From contig OX453272.1 in NCBI GenBank assembly GCA_949710005.1, forward strand, positions 47,401,146-47,465,145: a stretch of 64,000 bases of DNA, in the 5' to 3' direction. This document shows, piece after piece, positions 17,982-26,175 of the stretch (position 1 is the first letter of the stretch; each line of letters opens with the position of its first letter). The stretch is from Ricordea florida. Taxonomy: Eukaryota > Cnidaria > Anthozoa > Corallimorpharia > Ricordeidae. The notes beneath the pieces were generated by a model. That model was not told the DNA's origin. It saw nothing but the letters and a program-made list of their open reading frames with translations, and ran no database searches. The position numbers and the translations under genes are program-made.

Positions 17982-18298
17982 AACTAATCTTATGTAGATT
18001 TCCTATCCTTTAAATCAAATTTTTTGTGATCTGAAAAAAACGAACTTATAATTTAAGCTAAAAAATAACTATTTTTTTCCTACCAAATTTGCATAAACCC
18101 AAAACGTACTTATGAACTTTTGCATAGACTTTGCCCAAGTCCAGACTCGCCCTCCGCTCGCTCTGCTCGCTCCGCCTGTCGGCCCCTGACTTGGCCAAGA
18201 CTTTGCAAAACCTCCCTTAAGCTAAAAAAGGGCAATGATTCTCAGCCAAATCTTGAAAAAACCTAAAAACGGCCTTATAAACACGCTTACATAGTAGT
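17977..18298 (-). repeat. Right terminal inverted repeat of element 1 (322 bp)
   Basis: Gapless inverted copy of 2693-3014. It ends inside codon 2 of the zinc-repeat gene (ATG at 17981 on the minus strand). The promoter-like motif is at about 18005-18016. Confidence 0.95.
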
Positions 18299-18303
18299 AC
18301 CGC
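18299..18303. repeat. Target-site duplication ACCGC, right of element 1
   Basis: Direct copy of 2688-2692. Confidence 0.75.
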
Positions 18304-19055
18304 CATTGACCGCCCCCAAGATTACAAGCAGTATATGAATTTCAGTTGGCTCGAAAGTGATCTGAAGATGAGAAAATCTCTTGCTAATGTAGTAAGCTTT
18401 GGTGAGAACTCATAGAGCGAAATTAGCACTTGAATGAGAACTTATATGAGCGAAATGAGTACTCGTTATTGAACGAAACTACTATAAATTGACGAATCCA
18501 TGATGTGAAACCGAAGAACTTCTGTGGCCAACCTGGATAAGAAACATCGCATGTAGGACTTTTCTACTGATTTAAGTGTTAGTACTAACAGGAATGGAGT
18601 TGTAGAAGTATTGGGACGGCCAAGAAGTATGTCAACATTTACTTGTAAATATGGAGGCGGCTGCCGTGACGGAGAACCACGAAGATTACAATGTAAGAAA
18701 GTCATTAAAGGGTTCGAAAACAGTAAGTCATGTAGAAAATGTATTAAGCGTTATATTATATACAATACACCACAAGCCGTTACAATGAAAAGTTTTCTGT
18801 GTATTGATTTCCGAATTTACCTTGAAGTGAACTAGATTGTGTTGAAGTAGACATGTTGGAAAAATAGGCTTACCTGTTTTGCTTACTGTTGTGTGACTCA
18901 TATTTACATTATAAAAACAAGAAGTTATAAGGATAAAAACAAATATGTATTGCTGTATTAATGATGGCAAGTGTGATTTTTTTTAAGTGCAACGCTGAAT
19001 ATATATACCACTGATAACCTAAAATGAGATGGTAATGTAAATAAACTAATTCAAC

Positions 19056-19375
19056 TTGATAAAGGATTGAGAGTCTTAAGGATTTTAAGATCATCACTAA
19101 CATACTTTGCAAAAATGCAAGAAAGACTTGTTTGGTATGATTCGTCAGCTGGGCTATCCTACATGGTTTTGTTCATTATCAGCTGCAGAATCAAGGTGGA
19201 TATTTCTGTTGAATACATTGAATAGACTTGTAGACAACAAAAACTATAATGATGATAAAATTGACAATGTCATGGCAACAAAATTCAGACCTTATTCAGA
19301 AGGACCCTGTTACATGTGTTAGAAACTTTGAACTCACAGACAGTGAGCAGCAGGATACCAGAACTACATTTGGTT
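19056..19375 (+). pseudogene. Helitron rep/helicase fragment, frame-broken
   Basis: The frame around 19120-19260 reads [20 protein letters not shown] and then SAAESRW. This matches the conserved Helitron N-terminal domain (...MIRQLG.PTWF.T.SAA..RW). Matching pieces before it ([10 protein letters not shown]) and after it ([11 protein letters not shown]) are in other frames, so at least two frameshifts are present. It is an old dead fragment. Confidence 0.6.
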
Positions 19376-19740
19376 TCGGTGCCATTTAATCCTGTACCCT
19401 TATGTTAAGTTATCAAATTTTTTAACAACTGTATGCTTGCCACCTGCCTTATAACTGATGCCTAGTGTAGTCAAATGATTGGCGTCATGTACTCACTGTA
19501 TGTTTATTTCAAAAAGCTACTCAGCTCCCTGGTCACTTTTATGTTGTGATTATAGATTATTAAAATTATCTTCAAGTTCATTCAATCACAACTCTGAAAA
19601 AACACCTCGGTAATTTTTAAATTATTTCTTTTTTCTCTGTTTTGTAAACATATCCACGAGTTCACCATAGTCCTACTTTGATTATGTCTGTTATGTGTCC
19701 TCTTTGTGTAAAACCACTGCTGAATTACAAACGTTTTCTA

Positions 19741-19845
19741 ACCATCCGAAAGTAACGGCTACCCGAAAGTAACGGCCACCCGAAAGTAACGGCCCCTTTG
19801 GACTGCTAAATCCGAAAATAACGGGGGCCGTTATTATCGGAATTC
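19741..19845. repeat. Short GC-rich repeats around CCGAAAGTAACGGCCCC
   Basis: Three to four copies of the motif also seen at 1143-1278, ending in the palindromic AATAACGGGGGCCGTTATT. Confidence 0.55.
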
Positions 19846-19966
19846 TACGGTATCTCGAGAGCAGGCGAGACAAGATATTTCCATGGAATCCTGGCTTTAT
19901 TGCTTATCACAATGTCCTTTAACAAAAACCAAGTCGCTGTCTAAAGTAAAAGAAAAAAATACATTG

Positions 19967-19971
19967 TCGCT
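19967..19971. repeat. Target-site duplication TCGCT, left of element 2
   Basis: TCGCT precedes the left TIR and follows the right TIR at 36145-36149. Confidence 0.75.
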
Positions 19972-20267
19972 AGTAGTAGGTGAGAGTGCTTTTACCCACA
20001 CATGTTGTTGTTGTTGTTGTTTTTTTAATAAAAATTTTTTGAAAATTTTAATAAAAAATTGTTCAAGGATTTATCAGAAATTAAACAGAGTTTTTGCGAA
20101 TGGTTTACGAAGGAGCCTGGCTTGTATAGGTTTTGAACTGACCAAGTGAAGACTTATTAAAAGATCTTAATTTGCTGAAAATTATCAGAGTGTTAATCAG
20201 ATATTGTAAATAAAAAAATGATTTAAAAAGAAGAATTAAAGTTAAAAAAATAACAAATGGATAAACT
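19972..20267 (+). repeat. Left terminal inverted repeat of element 2 (296 bp)
   Basis: Pairs with 35849-36144. It has a (GTT)n run and T/A tracts, and a promoter-like GATTTAAAAAGAAG at about 20220-20233. It ends after the first 11 bases of the coding frame of the gene at 20257. Confidence 0.95.
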
Positions 20268-20709
20268 AAATGGATTATATATTTGGCAACTTAAACATAT
20301 TGCTAAAGAGTTAAAAATTAAAGGACGATCTAGAATGAATAAAGCAGATTTAATTAAAGAGCTGGAAAAATATACAGATGAGGATATTAATAAGTTAATC
20401 CCAAAAGATACTATAAATAATAAATATTATTGTATTCATGGAAAGAGTAAATATTTTTGTAAAGAATGTGGAGGTTCTCAAATATGTGAACATAATAAAA
20501 ATAAGTATAAGTGTAAAGAGTGTGAAAACCCTTATATTTGTAAACATAATAAAAGTAAGTATCGGTGTAAAGAGTGCGGAGGGTCACAAATATGTGAACA
20601 TAATAAACAAAAACAACAATGTAAAGAATGTGGGGGATCGCAAATATGTGAACATTTTAAACAAAAAGCTTCTTGTAAGGAATGTAAAATTAAAAAAATG
20701 AATTTTTAA
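20257..20709 (+). CDS. SAP-like domain plus five C-x-H-x6-C-x2-C zinc repeats, 150 aa
   Basis: Homologue of the 17604-17981 protein. The SAP-like N-terminus (YIWQLKHIAKELKIKGRSRM) is followed by five zinc-ligand units with an 18-residue period (ICEHNKNKYKCKEC, ICKHNKSKYRCKEC, ICEHNKQKQQCKEC and two more). Start codon and promoter lie in the TIR and are shared with the polymerase gene at the other end. A nucleic-acid-binding role is inferred from the fold type. Confidence 0.75.
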   Translation: MDKLNGLYIWQLKHIAKELKIKGRSRMNKADLIKELEKYTDEDINKLIPKDTINNKYYCIHGKSKYFCKECGGSQICEHNKNKYKCKECENPYICKHNKSKYRCKECGGSQICEHNKQKQQCKECGGSQICEHFKQKASCKECKIKKMNF

Positions 20710-20736
20710 AAGAAAATAATTTATAAAAAATTAAAT

Positions 20737-21069
20737 ATGGATAAAATAATAAATATAAATATGGAAGGAATAATAAATGATTTATGGTCTTCAAAAATCG
20801 AAGATTTAGTGCGTTATACAGAAGCATATAAAATTAAAAATTCCTCTTTGAGAAAAAAAGATCTTATTTCTAGTTTAATCGATAAAGATGAATTTTTGAA
20901 TCATTTAGGAATACAATTTGGATCAACAGAAATGAAATTTAGATATTCAAAAACAGAAGAATTTGTATCAAGAAAAGAATTTAAAGAACAATTACAAAAG
21001 TATATTGAATTTCTGGAAACTTTAGAAAAACTAAGAAATAAAAATTTATTTTTTGTTGGTGGGGTATAG
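20737..21069 (+). CDS. Small SAP-like protein, 110 aa
   Basis: Encoded 27 bp after the zinc-repeat gene in the same direction. Residues 10-50 (LWSSKIEDLVRYTEAYKIKN, then SSLRKKDLISSLI) resemble the SAP/Rho-N segment of the neighbouring protein, so it may be a diverged partial duplicate without the zinc repeats. The C-terminus is a Lys/Glu-rich helix. Element 1 has no counterpart. Confidence 0.6.
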   Translation: MDKIININMEGIINDLWSSKIEDLVRYTEAYKIKNSSLRKKDLISSLIDKDEFLNHLGIQFGSTEMKFRYSKTEEFVSRKEFKEQLQKYIEFLETLEKLRNKNLFFVGGV

Positions 21070-21085
21070 ATTAAAAAATAATTAT

Positions 21086-21115
21086 GTTATATAACGCAAT
21101 AAAGTGTTACATAAC
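21086..21115. terminator. Hairpin GTTATATAAC / GTTACATAAC
   Basis: Two 10-bp arms separated by 10 bases, just after the 110-aa gene and before the 174-aa frame. Same type as at 16880 and 21658. Confidence 0.6.
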
Positions 21116-21156
21116 AAAAAAATAAATTATGATTGAAAGATATAAAAATAAAAAAA

Positions 21157-21657
21157 ATGTTATTTGAGCAATATAATGAAAACAGAATTCTTATTTTTGA
21201 GTATTTTAATGAAAAAGAACTGGGTTTTTATGATTTTATAGAGTCATTCAATGAAGATTTGTTAAAAAAGATCTCAAAAAATCGTGGTTTTATTATTGAA
21301 GATGGATATTATTGTTGTTGTTCAATTTATTATGTTAATAATGGTATTTTTTGTGATGATTGTATTTTAGATTTTGAAGAGGGTTTGATGTTCAATGAAG
21401 AAGATGAGTTTAATTTAATAATTTTTTATTTGGGTAATGATGATGATAAGATAGAATATAATATTAATAATTTTATTATTGATTCATTTGTGATTACAAT
21501 ACAAAAAGATGAACATAAGGTATTACATAAAAAGAAATTCTACAAAGACTTGTATGACGATCTAATGGAAGTAGCATGGAATCCGGATAGGTATATGGAT
21601 TGGTGCCTTGATTTTAAGGAGTTAAGGGATTTGAAAGAACGTTGGGGAGAAAATTAA
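21157..21657 (+). CDS. Protein with C-terminal WNPDR motif, 166 aa
   Basis: Homologue of the 16930-17562 protein. The N-terminal FNEKELGFYDFIESFNEDLL and C-terminal DDLMEVAWNPDRYMDWCLDF are conserved, and the middle is shorter. The ATG at 21157 is chosen; the open frame extends to a TTG at 21133. An ATG at 21129 is in another frame that stops after 12 codons, across an A-run, so a slipped-base start cannot be excluded. Function unknown. Confidence 0.7.
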   Translation: MLFEQYNENRILIFEYFNEKELGFYDFIESFNEDLLKKISKNRGFIIEDGYYCCCSIYYVNNGIFCDDCILDFEEGLMFNEEDEFNLIIFYLGNDDDKIEYNINNFIIDSFVITIQKDEHKVLHKKKFYKDLYDDLMEVAWNPDRYMDWCLDFKELRDLKERWGEN

Positions 21658-21683
21658 GTTATATAACATAAATGTTACATAAC
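21658..21683. terminator. Hairpin between convergent genes
   Basis: GTTATATAAC and GTTACATAAC are separated by 6 bases, directly after the stop of the 166-aa gene and before the end of the convergent penton-like gene. Confidence 0.6.
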
Positions 21684-21700
21684 ATAACAAAAAAAAAAAA

Positions 21701-22336
21701 TTATCTGAATCTTAAACTAAAAGTTATGGGAGAACCCTTAAGATCAAGTTTTTTCCATTCAATGTCTAATATGCTTAAATCAAAGTGATTTATGACACTC
21801 TCATATTTTCGAACTGGAATTGTTGGATAATCCTTTGAGGGTATGTTTGCAAGTAGGGTTGATGGTGAGAGTTTCACAAGTTCTCCATATTTGGTTTTAT
21901 TCATATATGAAGACTTATTATCAACTATACTACACATAAGTCTCAGAGGTTCCTTAATCTGTATATTTATGGGGTATAATTTACCAGGATTTATGACTTC
22001 AGGCACCCCTAAACCAATTGACAATCCTCTAGTAAGTTTAACGTTAAAGTTCTTATTTGAATATAGATAGTTAACAGTATCAGTCTCAATTATTGTTATC
22101 TTTTCCCTATTAGGATCATTAAGAAATATAGATTGAATATTACGAAGAGAATATGTACCAGGTTCAATTATTATGAAGCCCAGATTCCTATCATTGAATA
22201 ATATCTGTTGATCCTTGAAATTAATCAATCTTTTGGTTTTTATATTACAATCCAGGAGCTGTATCTCCCGAATATTTTTCAGAGGAGGATCTAAATAAAT
22301 CCTAGTTTCAGACTCATACATAGTAATGCTCAACAT
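21701..22336 (-). CDS. Minor capsid (penton-like) protein of element 2
   Basis: A 211-aa homologue of the 16235-16870 protein with the same blocks (IEPGTYSLRNIQSIFLND, VKLTRGLSIGLGVPEVI, IKEPLRLMCSIVD, FDLSILDIEWKKLDLKG). It is intact. Last gene of the leftward particle block, ending at a hairpin. The leader before its ATG is nearly the same as in element 1. Confidence 0.82.
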   Translation of the reverse strand: MLSITMYESETRIYLDPPLKNIREIQLLDCNIKTKRLINFKDQQILFNDRNLGFIIIEPGTYSLRNIQSIFLNDPNREKITIIETDTVNYLYSNKNFNVKLTRGLSIGLGVPEVINPGKLYPINIQIKEPLRLMCSIVDNKSSYMNKTKYGELVKLSPSTLLANIPSKDYPTIPVRKYESVINHFDLSILDIEWKKLDLKGSPITFSLRFR

Positions 22337-22358
22337 TTTGTTTGATTACACCATATTC

Positions 22359-22369
22359 ATCTTTAAATT
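22359..22369 (-). promoter_or_regulatory. Promoter-like motif before the penton-like gene
   Basis: AATTTAAAGAT on the minus strand, 22 bases before the ATG. Confidence 0.6.
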
Positions 22370-22383
22370 TCTATAATAACAGA

Positions 22384-22475
22384 CTGTGATAAAAAACGAC
22401 TTACGCGCAAGCCGAAAAAAAAATTGTTATGTTAATTAACCTGTGATAAAAAACGACTTACGCGTAAGCTGAAAA
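22384..22475. repeat. Direct repeat with CTTACGCGTAAG palindrome
   Basis: Two copies of about 35 bp (CTGTGATAAAAAACGACTTA and on) start at 22384 and 22441. The second copy contains the perfect palindrome CTTACGCGTAAG and the first one CTTACGCGCAAG. They lie in the gap between two genes, upstream of the penton-like gene. An operator or terminator role is possible. Absent from element 1. Confidence 0.6.
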
Positions 22476-22485
22476 ATCCAGGCAT

Positions 22486-24024
22486 CTACCGAAATAGATA
22501 CCACGCTAATCCACCAGCGACAATTATAAATGCTAATATATTCTTTTCATGTTGCGTTGAGTCAATATTATTTTCCTGTTTCATCGAGTCTGTTTTCGTT
22601 GAGGTTTTTGGTTCCTGGGGGTTTTTATTCGTTTCAGTTTTACCTTCAAAAGGAATATGAGGTAACTTTAACTTTGAAGATCCTAAGTTATGACTTATTC
22701 CAACCTGTTTTGCTTCAGTGTTTAGGGAATTATTCACTCCAAAATTCATATCATTACTCGCTTTCATAAGTTTGTTGTTAAAACCAGTCACGCTTTCAGT
22801 ATTGATTATCATATTACTCGGCATCAACCATACACCAGGAGCAATAGCTAAATCAAGCCGTAATTTCGCTTCTTGTACAGCTAATTGATACCTTTGGATA
22901 GAACTAGAAATGTCATTCTCAAGAACACTACTTTCAAATAAAGCTAAGAATTCTTGTTGAGTCTCGATCGCTCCACCACCAGCACCCGCAATCGAGTTTC
23001 TAGTATTGACTTGCGCCCCCAATACGCAGTAAACAAAAGCTTCAGCAGAGCGATTCAATCTACCAAGTCCAGCTTTAGTGAGGCCATGCCCGCTTGTAGG
23101 AATAAACCAAGCATATTTGAAAGCAGCAAAGTCATCATTACGTATAAATGAGATTAGATTACCCTTTTCCTTCTTTCCACCTTCATCAGCGAATTTACCA
23201 CCTTCACCGGGCCATTGATCTGCTTCAATATCATAATTCCTTACAATATGTACATTTTGATATCCACCACCTTTTCCATGATATCCTGCACCATAATCAA
23301 GGAATATATCTCCCAATCCGCCGTTTCTACCCCCTTTCCATCTAAAATCGGAATTATTTGCAATTCCAAATTCATCACACAATCGTTGATATGCTACTTT
23401 ACTATATGGATTATTATTTATCACAAAGGGTTGTTCATCAGGCAGGGGGAGACTTAATTCATATAATATTCTCCTTATTGTGAAATATATATGAAACTTA
23501 ATGAAGCTATTTACTACTTTAGGGTAATTTAGACTTTCAAAAGGACTTATCCCACAGCCAGATGTTGCGCACCAAACTGCAAAGTTAAGTTGTTGTGGCC
23601 AATAATTCATATCAGGGGTGTTCAACCATTTTTTACTCTGTTTACCAAATTTGAAAGTAACAACTTGTGCTGTAAATATGTTTCTCATCTTTGCTGTGAA
23701 TTTCTTTGTATTTGAAACGTATATATCCAGAGAGGTTAGCATTTTTGTTATATCAGTTGAAAAGTCATCAAAATTAATAGCTGGTATAGGATAAGATAGA
23801 TTAGTCAATGTTAAACTATTTGGAAATGAACTCAATTCATCAGAGGTAAGCCCTAAATCTTTCCACAAAATTCTTTTCAAACCAGGTGAAATATCATCAA
23901 TCCATGTTTTTCCAGTAGGATCATCATTTGACATTATTGTTGCACCATCAACTTGCCATTTAATATATCCACCATACGAATCAGGCACAAATGTGAAATG
24001 ACTTATATCAGCCTTTGGATACAT
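22486..24024 (-). CDS. Large C-terminally anchored protein of element 2 (N-terminus shifted out of frame)
   Basis: A 512-aa frame, homologue of 14584-16185. Conserved blocks are present (GGYIKWQVDGATIMSNDDPT, QLNFAVWCATSGCGIS, FHIYFTIRRIL, WFIPTSGHGLTKAGLGR), as is the C-terminal span (ILAFIIVAGGLAWYLF). The first in-frame ATG is at 24024, but homology continues upstream of it to a run of 12 A residues (24051-24062). Beyond that run an ATG at 24068, preceded by the promoter motif, is one base out of frame. Either a base was lost in the run, or the assembly is wrong there, or translation starts at 24024 or slips. Confidence 0.78.
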   Translation of the reverse strand: MYPKADISHFTFVPDSYGGYIKWQVDGATIMSNDDPTGKTWIDDISPGLKRILWKDLGLTSDELSSFPNSLTLTNLSYPIPAINFDDFSTDITKMLTSLDIYVSNTKKFTAKMRNIFTAQVVTFKFGKQSKKWLNTPDMNYWPQQLNFAVWCATSGCGISPFESLNYPKVVNSFIKFHIYFTIRRILYELSLPLPDEQPFVINNNPYSKVAYQRLCDEFGIANNSDFRWKGGRNGGLGDIFLDYGAGYHGKGGGYQNVHIVRNYDIEADQWPGEGGKFADEGGKKEKGNLISFIRNDDFAAFKYAWFIPTSGHGLTKAGLGRLNRSAEAFVYCVLGAQVNTRNSIAGAGGGAIETQQEFLALFESSVLENDISSSIQRYQLAVQEAKLRLDLAIAPGVWLMPSNMIINTESVTGFNNKLMKASNDMNFGVNNSLNTEAKQVGISHNLGSSKLKLPHIPFEGKTETNKNPQEPKTSTKTDSMKQENNIDSTQHEKNILAFIIVAGGLAWYLFR

Positions 24025-24085
24025 ATTTCTGAAATCATTGAATAATGATATTTTTTTTTTTTGTTCATAACATGTTGCTTTTAAA

Positions 24086-24139
24086 TCACCTCTTTTCTAA
24101 CACCAGCAAAACAATTAAACCCAACATCAGTTCTTTCAT
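24086..24139 (-). CDS. Possible hydrophobic micropeptide, 17 aa
   Basis: A short frame (MKELMLGLIVLLVLEKR) begins 10 bases after the stop of the glycine-zipper gene. The DNA around it matches 14466-14520 of element 1 more closely than intergenic DNA elsewhere does. Confidence 0.3.
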   Translation of the reverse strand: MKELMLGLIVLLVLEKR

Positions 24140-24148
24140 ATGAAATTT

Positions 24149-24808
24149 TCAGTGTTCTCGATCGGTTAGATCCTTTAATATTTCCGCTCGAACCTCTGTT
24201 CTTATCTGATTCATATTTAAGTTTTTTTCTGTATCTTTCTGAGTTTTTTGGCGGATTTCTAGTTTTAGTTTTTCAAACTTATCAACCTCTGATAAAATTA
24301 ACGAAAATTCTTGATCGGATATAGCGTTATCTTTTAGTGCCTTTGAAACCAAGTCGTGAATGGTATTTACTTTTGCTTTTGCCAAAGAAACTGTCTGTTC
24401 AGGTTTACTAACTTTATGAGAAAGCCGTTTAGAAGACGCACCGAATACAACTGATATTCCCCCACAAATACCCCCCGCAGCTCCTAATGGTATACCAACA
24501 ATAGCACCAAAACCAGTAAGGGAGGTTCCGAGTCCACTTGCAGATAGAATAACTGAAAGAACTCCACCACAAACACTGATTTTTGTAAATATACCTCTTG
24601 CTCTATTGTATTTTTTCCTAACATCCTCATAATGTTTAATTTCCTTTTGAAGATTATTTAATACTTCACATGACTTTTGTAGTCTGAAATTAACCACCTG
24701 AAATGAGGAACTTGGGTCTGAATTAACAGGCAAATTAGGATAAATCGAGGGCTCTGCCCGAATTTGCTCGTGGTCGGCTACACCGTAAATTCTCTTGTAG
24801 TCATCCAT
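24149..24808 (-). CDS. Glycine-zipper membrane-active protein of element 2, 219 aa
   Basis: Homologue of 13839-14456. A Gly/Ala-rich hydrophobic hairpin (SVILSASGLGTSLTGFGAIV and GIPLGAAGGICGGIS) lies between charged helices. The N-terminus has an extra acidic stretch and the shared YPNLPVNS-type segment. The start is supported by the promoter motif and the identical CAGTAAAATACAATATG leader. Function unknown; membrane interaction is inferred from composition. Confidence 0.75.
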   Translation of the reverse strand: MDDYKRIYGVADHEQIRAEPSIYPNLPVNSDPSSSFQVVNFRLQKSCEVLNNLQKEIKHYEDVRKKYNRARGIFTKISVCGGVLSVILSASGLGTSLTGFGAIVGIPLGAAGGICGGISVVFGASSKRLSHKVSKPEQTVSLAKAKVNTIHDLVSKALKDNAISDQEFSLILSEVDKFEKLKLEIRQKTQKDTEKNLNMNQIRTEVRAEILKDLTDREH

Positions 24809-24830
24809 ATTGTATTTTACTGATCAACAT

Positions 24831-24864
24831 GATATCTTTAGACCCTTTTAGGGCCGCGGAGCAA
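24831..24864 (-). promoter_or_regulatory. Promoter motif fused to GC-rich intergenic repeat (copy 1)
   Basis: On the minus strand, GCGGCCCTAAAAGGGTC runs into GGTCTAAAGATATC and then the gene at 24808. The CCCTAAAAGGG part can form a small hairpin. Related copies are at 26847, 27583 and, diverged, 28874. Confidence 0.55.
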
Positions 24865-24883
24865 ATCGATACGAATACGTACG

Positions 24884-26137
24884 TTACTTTCTCTTCTTTA
24901 CCCTTTCTACAAAATATAGAACAACAGCCATTATCAACAACCAAGCATTCTTTCCTAAAAAGCTAATGACCTCGCCAGCTGTTTTGAACAGAAAGCTTAC
25001 AATCGCTCCAACCATTCCTGGTAATATTTCACCTAGTTTCTTACCAATAGCTTTCAACCCATTACCAACACCTTTACCTAATTTAGATAGACCTCTAGAA
25101 AGATTAGAAACTATAACACCAATAACAACACCTACTGCACTTAAAACTGAAAATACTGTAAAACCATACTTTTTGAAGATGTACTTTACCCGATCCCTTA
25201 ATGTTAGATTTTTAAGTATTTCTTCATTTTTACTCTCCATATCAGCTATTTGTTCTTGGTTGTAAATAATACTCTTTCTTGCTAGTTCTAGAAATTTATC
25301 AACTTCAGCTTGTAATCTTTCATTACTACGTTCTAACATTGCTAAATTTGATAATCCTCTTTTATTTTTTTCAAGTTCATCTTTGTATCGATTTAATTCA
25401 CTTCTAAGTTTATCAATCTGATTTTTAGCTAACACTTTATGTTTATCAGTCGCAACTAAATAGCTTTCACTTTTCGCAATTCTGGTTTGTTGTTTTTCAA
25501 TTATAGCTTTCAACTCTTCTATTTCACTTGTATCATATTGTTCCATCTCATTTTTACCTTTTTCTAAAAGTGATTTTAACTCAGCTATTTCATTATTTAA
25601 ATCCGTAATTTTTTTATTTTTTTCATTCAATTGTGATAAAATATCATCATTAGCTTCAACAATTTCTTCCGCTTTTTTACCTAGAGCTTTCATTATAGTG
25701 ATAGGGAGTTTTTTATTAATATCTCCATTAGCATCAAATAATTTATGCCATTTTTCTTTTACTCCACTTTTTCTAGGGATTGCAACTTCAATTCTACCCC
25801 ACTCATCATATCTGAATAAAAAACTAGGTTTTGCATCTGGAAATTTTTTTAAAATATCACTCCAAACTTCATCTTTTCTTTCTTCCATAACATTCATCTC
25901 TATTTTTTCACTTGGTAATTGTGTATATCCTGATTTTGTTTTAGGTCTAGCACCCTCATCCTCATAATTCCTATCACCTCTGGTTGTAGATGTTACTATA
26001 ACTTTTTTTTGTGATGGTTTTCTGCCAAGTAGTGAACTTGTTTCATCAAAATCATCATCAGGATTTTCTTCTTCCCCTAATCCAATTGGATCATTTTCTG
26101 GTACTTCTGGTAATTCTGCCATGATTTTTTTACTCAT
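24884..26137 (-). CDS. Coiled-coil membrane protein of element 2, 417 aa
   Basis: Homologue of 12631-13800. The acidic N-terminus has several charged low-complexity stretches, then a long coiled coil (about 160-310), the conserved LRDRVKYIFKKYGFTVFSVL, and the glycine-rich hydrophobic C-terminus (LGKGVGNGLKAIGKKLGEIL) ending in a span and RVKKRK. The C-terminal third is far better conserved than the rest, so that part probably carries the common function. Confidence 0.78.
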   Translation of the reverse strand: MSKKIMAELPEVPENDPIGLGEEENPDDDFDETSSLLGRKPSQKKVIVTSTTRGDRNYEDEGARPKTKSGYTQLPSEKIEMNVMEERKDEVWSDILKKFPDAKPSFLFRYDEWGRIEVAIPRKSGVKEKWHKLFDANGDINKKLPITIMKALGKKAEEIVEANDDILSQLNEKNKKITDLNNEIAELKSLLEKGKNEMEQYDTSEIEELKAIIEKQQTRIAKSESYLVATDKHKVLAKNQIDKLRSELNRYKDELEKNKRGLSNLAMLERSNERLQAEVDKFLELARKSIIYNQEQIADMESKNEEILKNLTLRDRVKYIFKKYGFTVFSVLSAVGVVIGVIVSNLSRGLSKLGKGVGNGLKAIGKKLGEILPGMVGAIVSFLFKTAGEVISFLGKNAWLLIMAVVLYFVERVKKRK

Positions 26138-26143
26138 CAGTAA

Positions 26144-26158
26144 GAAATCTTTTAAATT
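26144..26158 (-). promoter_or_regulatory. Promoter-like motif before the coiled-coil gene
   Basis: AATTTAAAAGATTTC on the minus strand, followed by TTACTGATGAGTAAAAAAAT and the ATG at 26137. Confidence 0.6.
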
Positions 26159-26175
26159 AAAACATATAAGATAAC

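Larger units (their letters stand above)
2693..18298 (+). mobile_element. Element 1: complete Polinton/Maverick-like (adintovirus-like) DNA transposon
   Basis: A 15,606-bp AT-rich element is bounded by gapless 322-bp inverted repeats that begin ACTACTATGTAAGCG and by a 5-bp direct repeat. It encodes the hallmark set: protein-primed family B polymerase, retroviral-type integrase, double-jelly-roll capsid protein, packaging ATPase and a penton-like protein. Twelve of its sixteen genes read rightward; the integrase, a small 84-aa frame and the two right-end genes read leftward. All frames are open. The usual adenain-like protease is not recognisable. Five-base duplications are slightly shorter than the six bases usually reported for Polintons. 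Confidence 0.93.
18304..19966. other. Spacer between the two Polintons
   Basis: No intact gene is visible. It holds a Helitron remnant (about 19056-19375) and a GC-rich short-repeat block (19741-19845). The rest is unremarkable AT-rich DNA. Confidence 0.6.

Noticed and set aside
20438..20701. Plus-strand 87-aa protein
   Set aside because: Shadow frame of the zinc-repeat gene at 20257.
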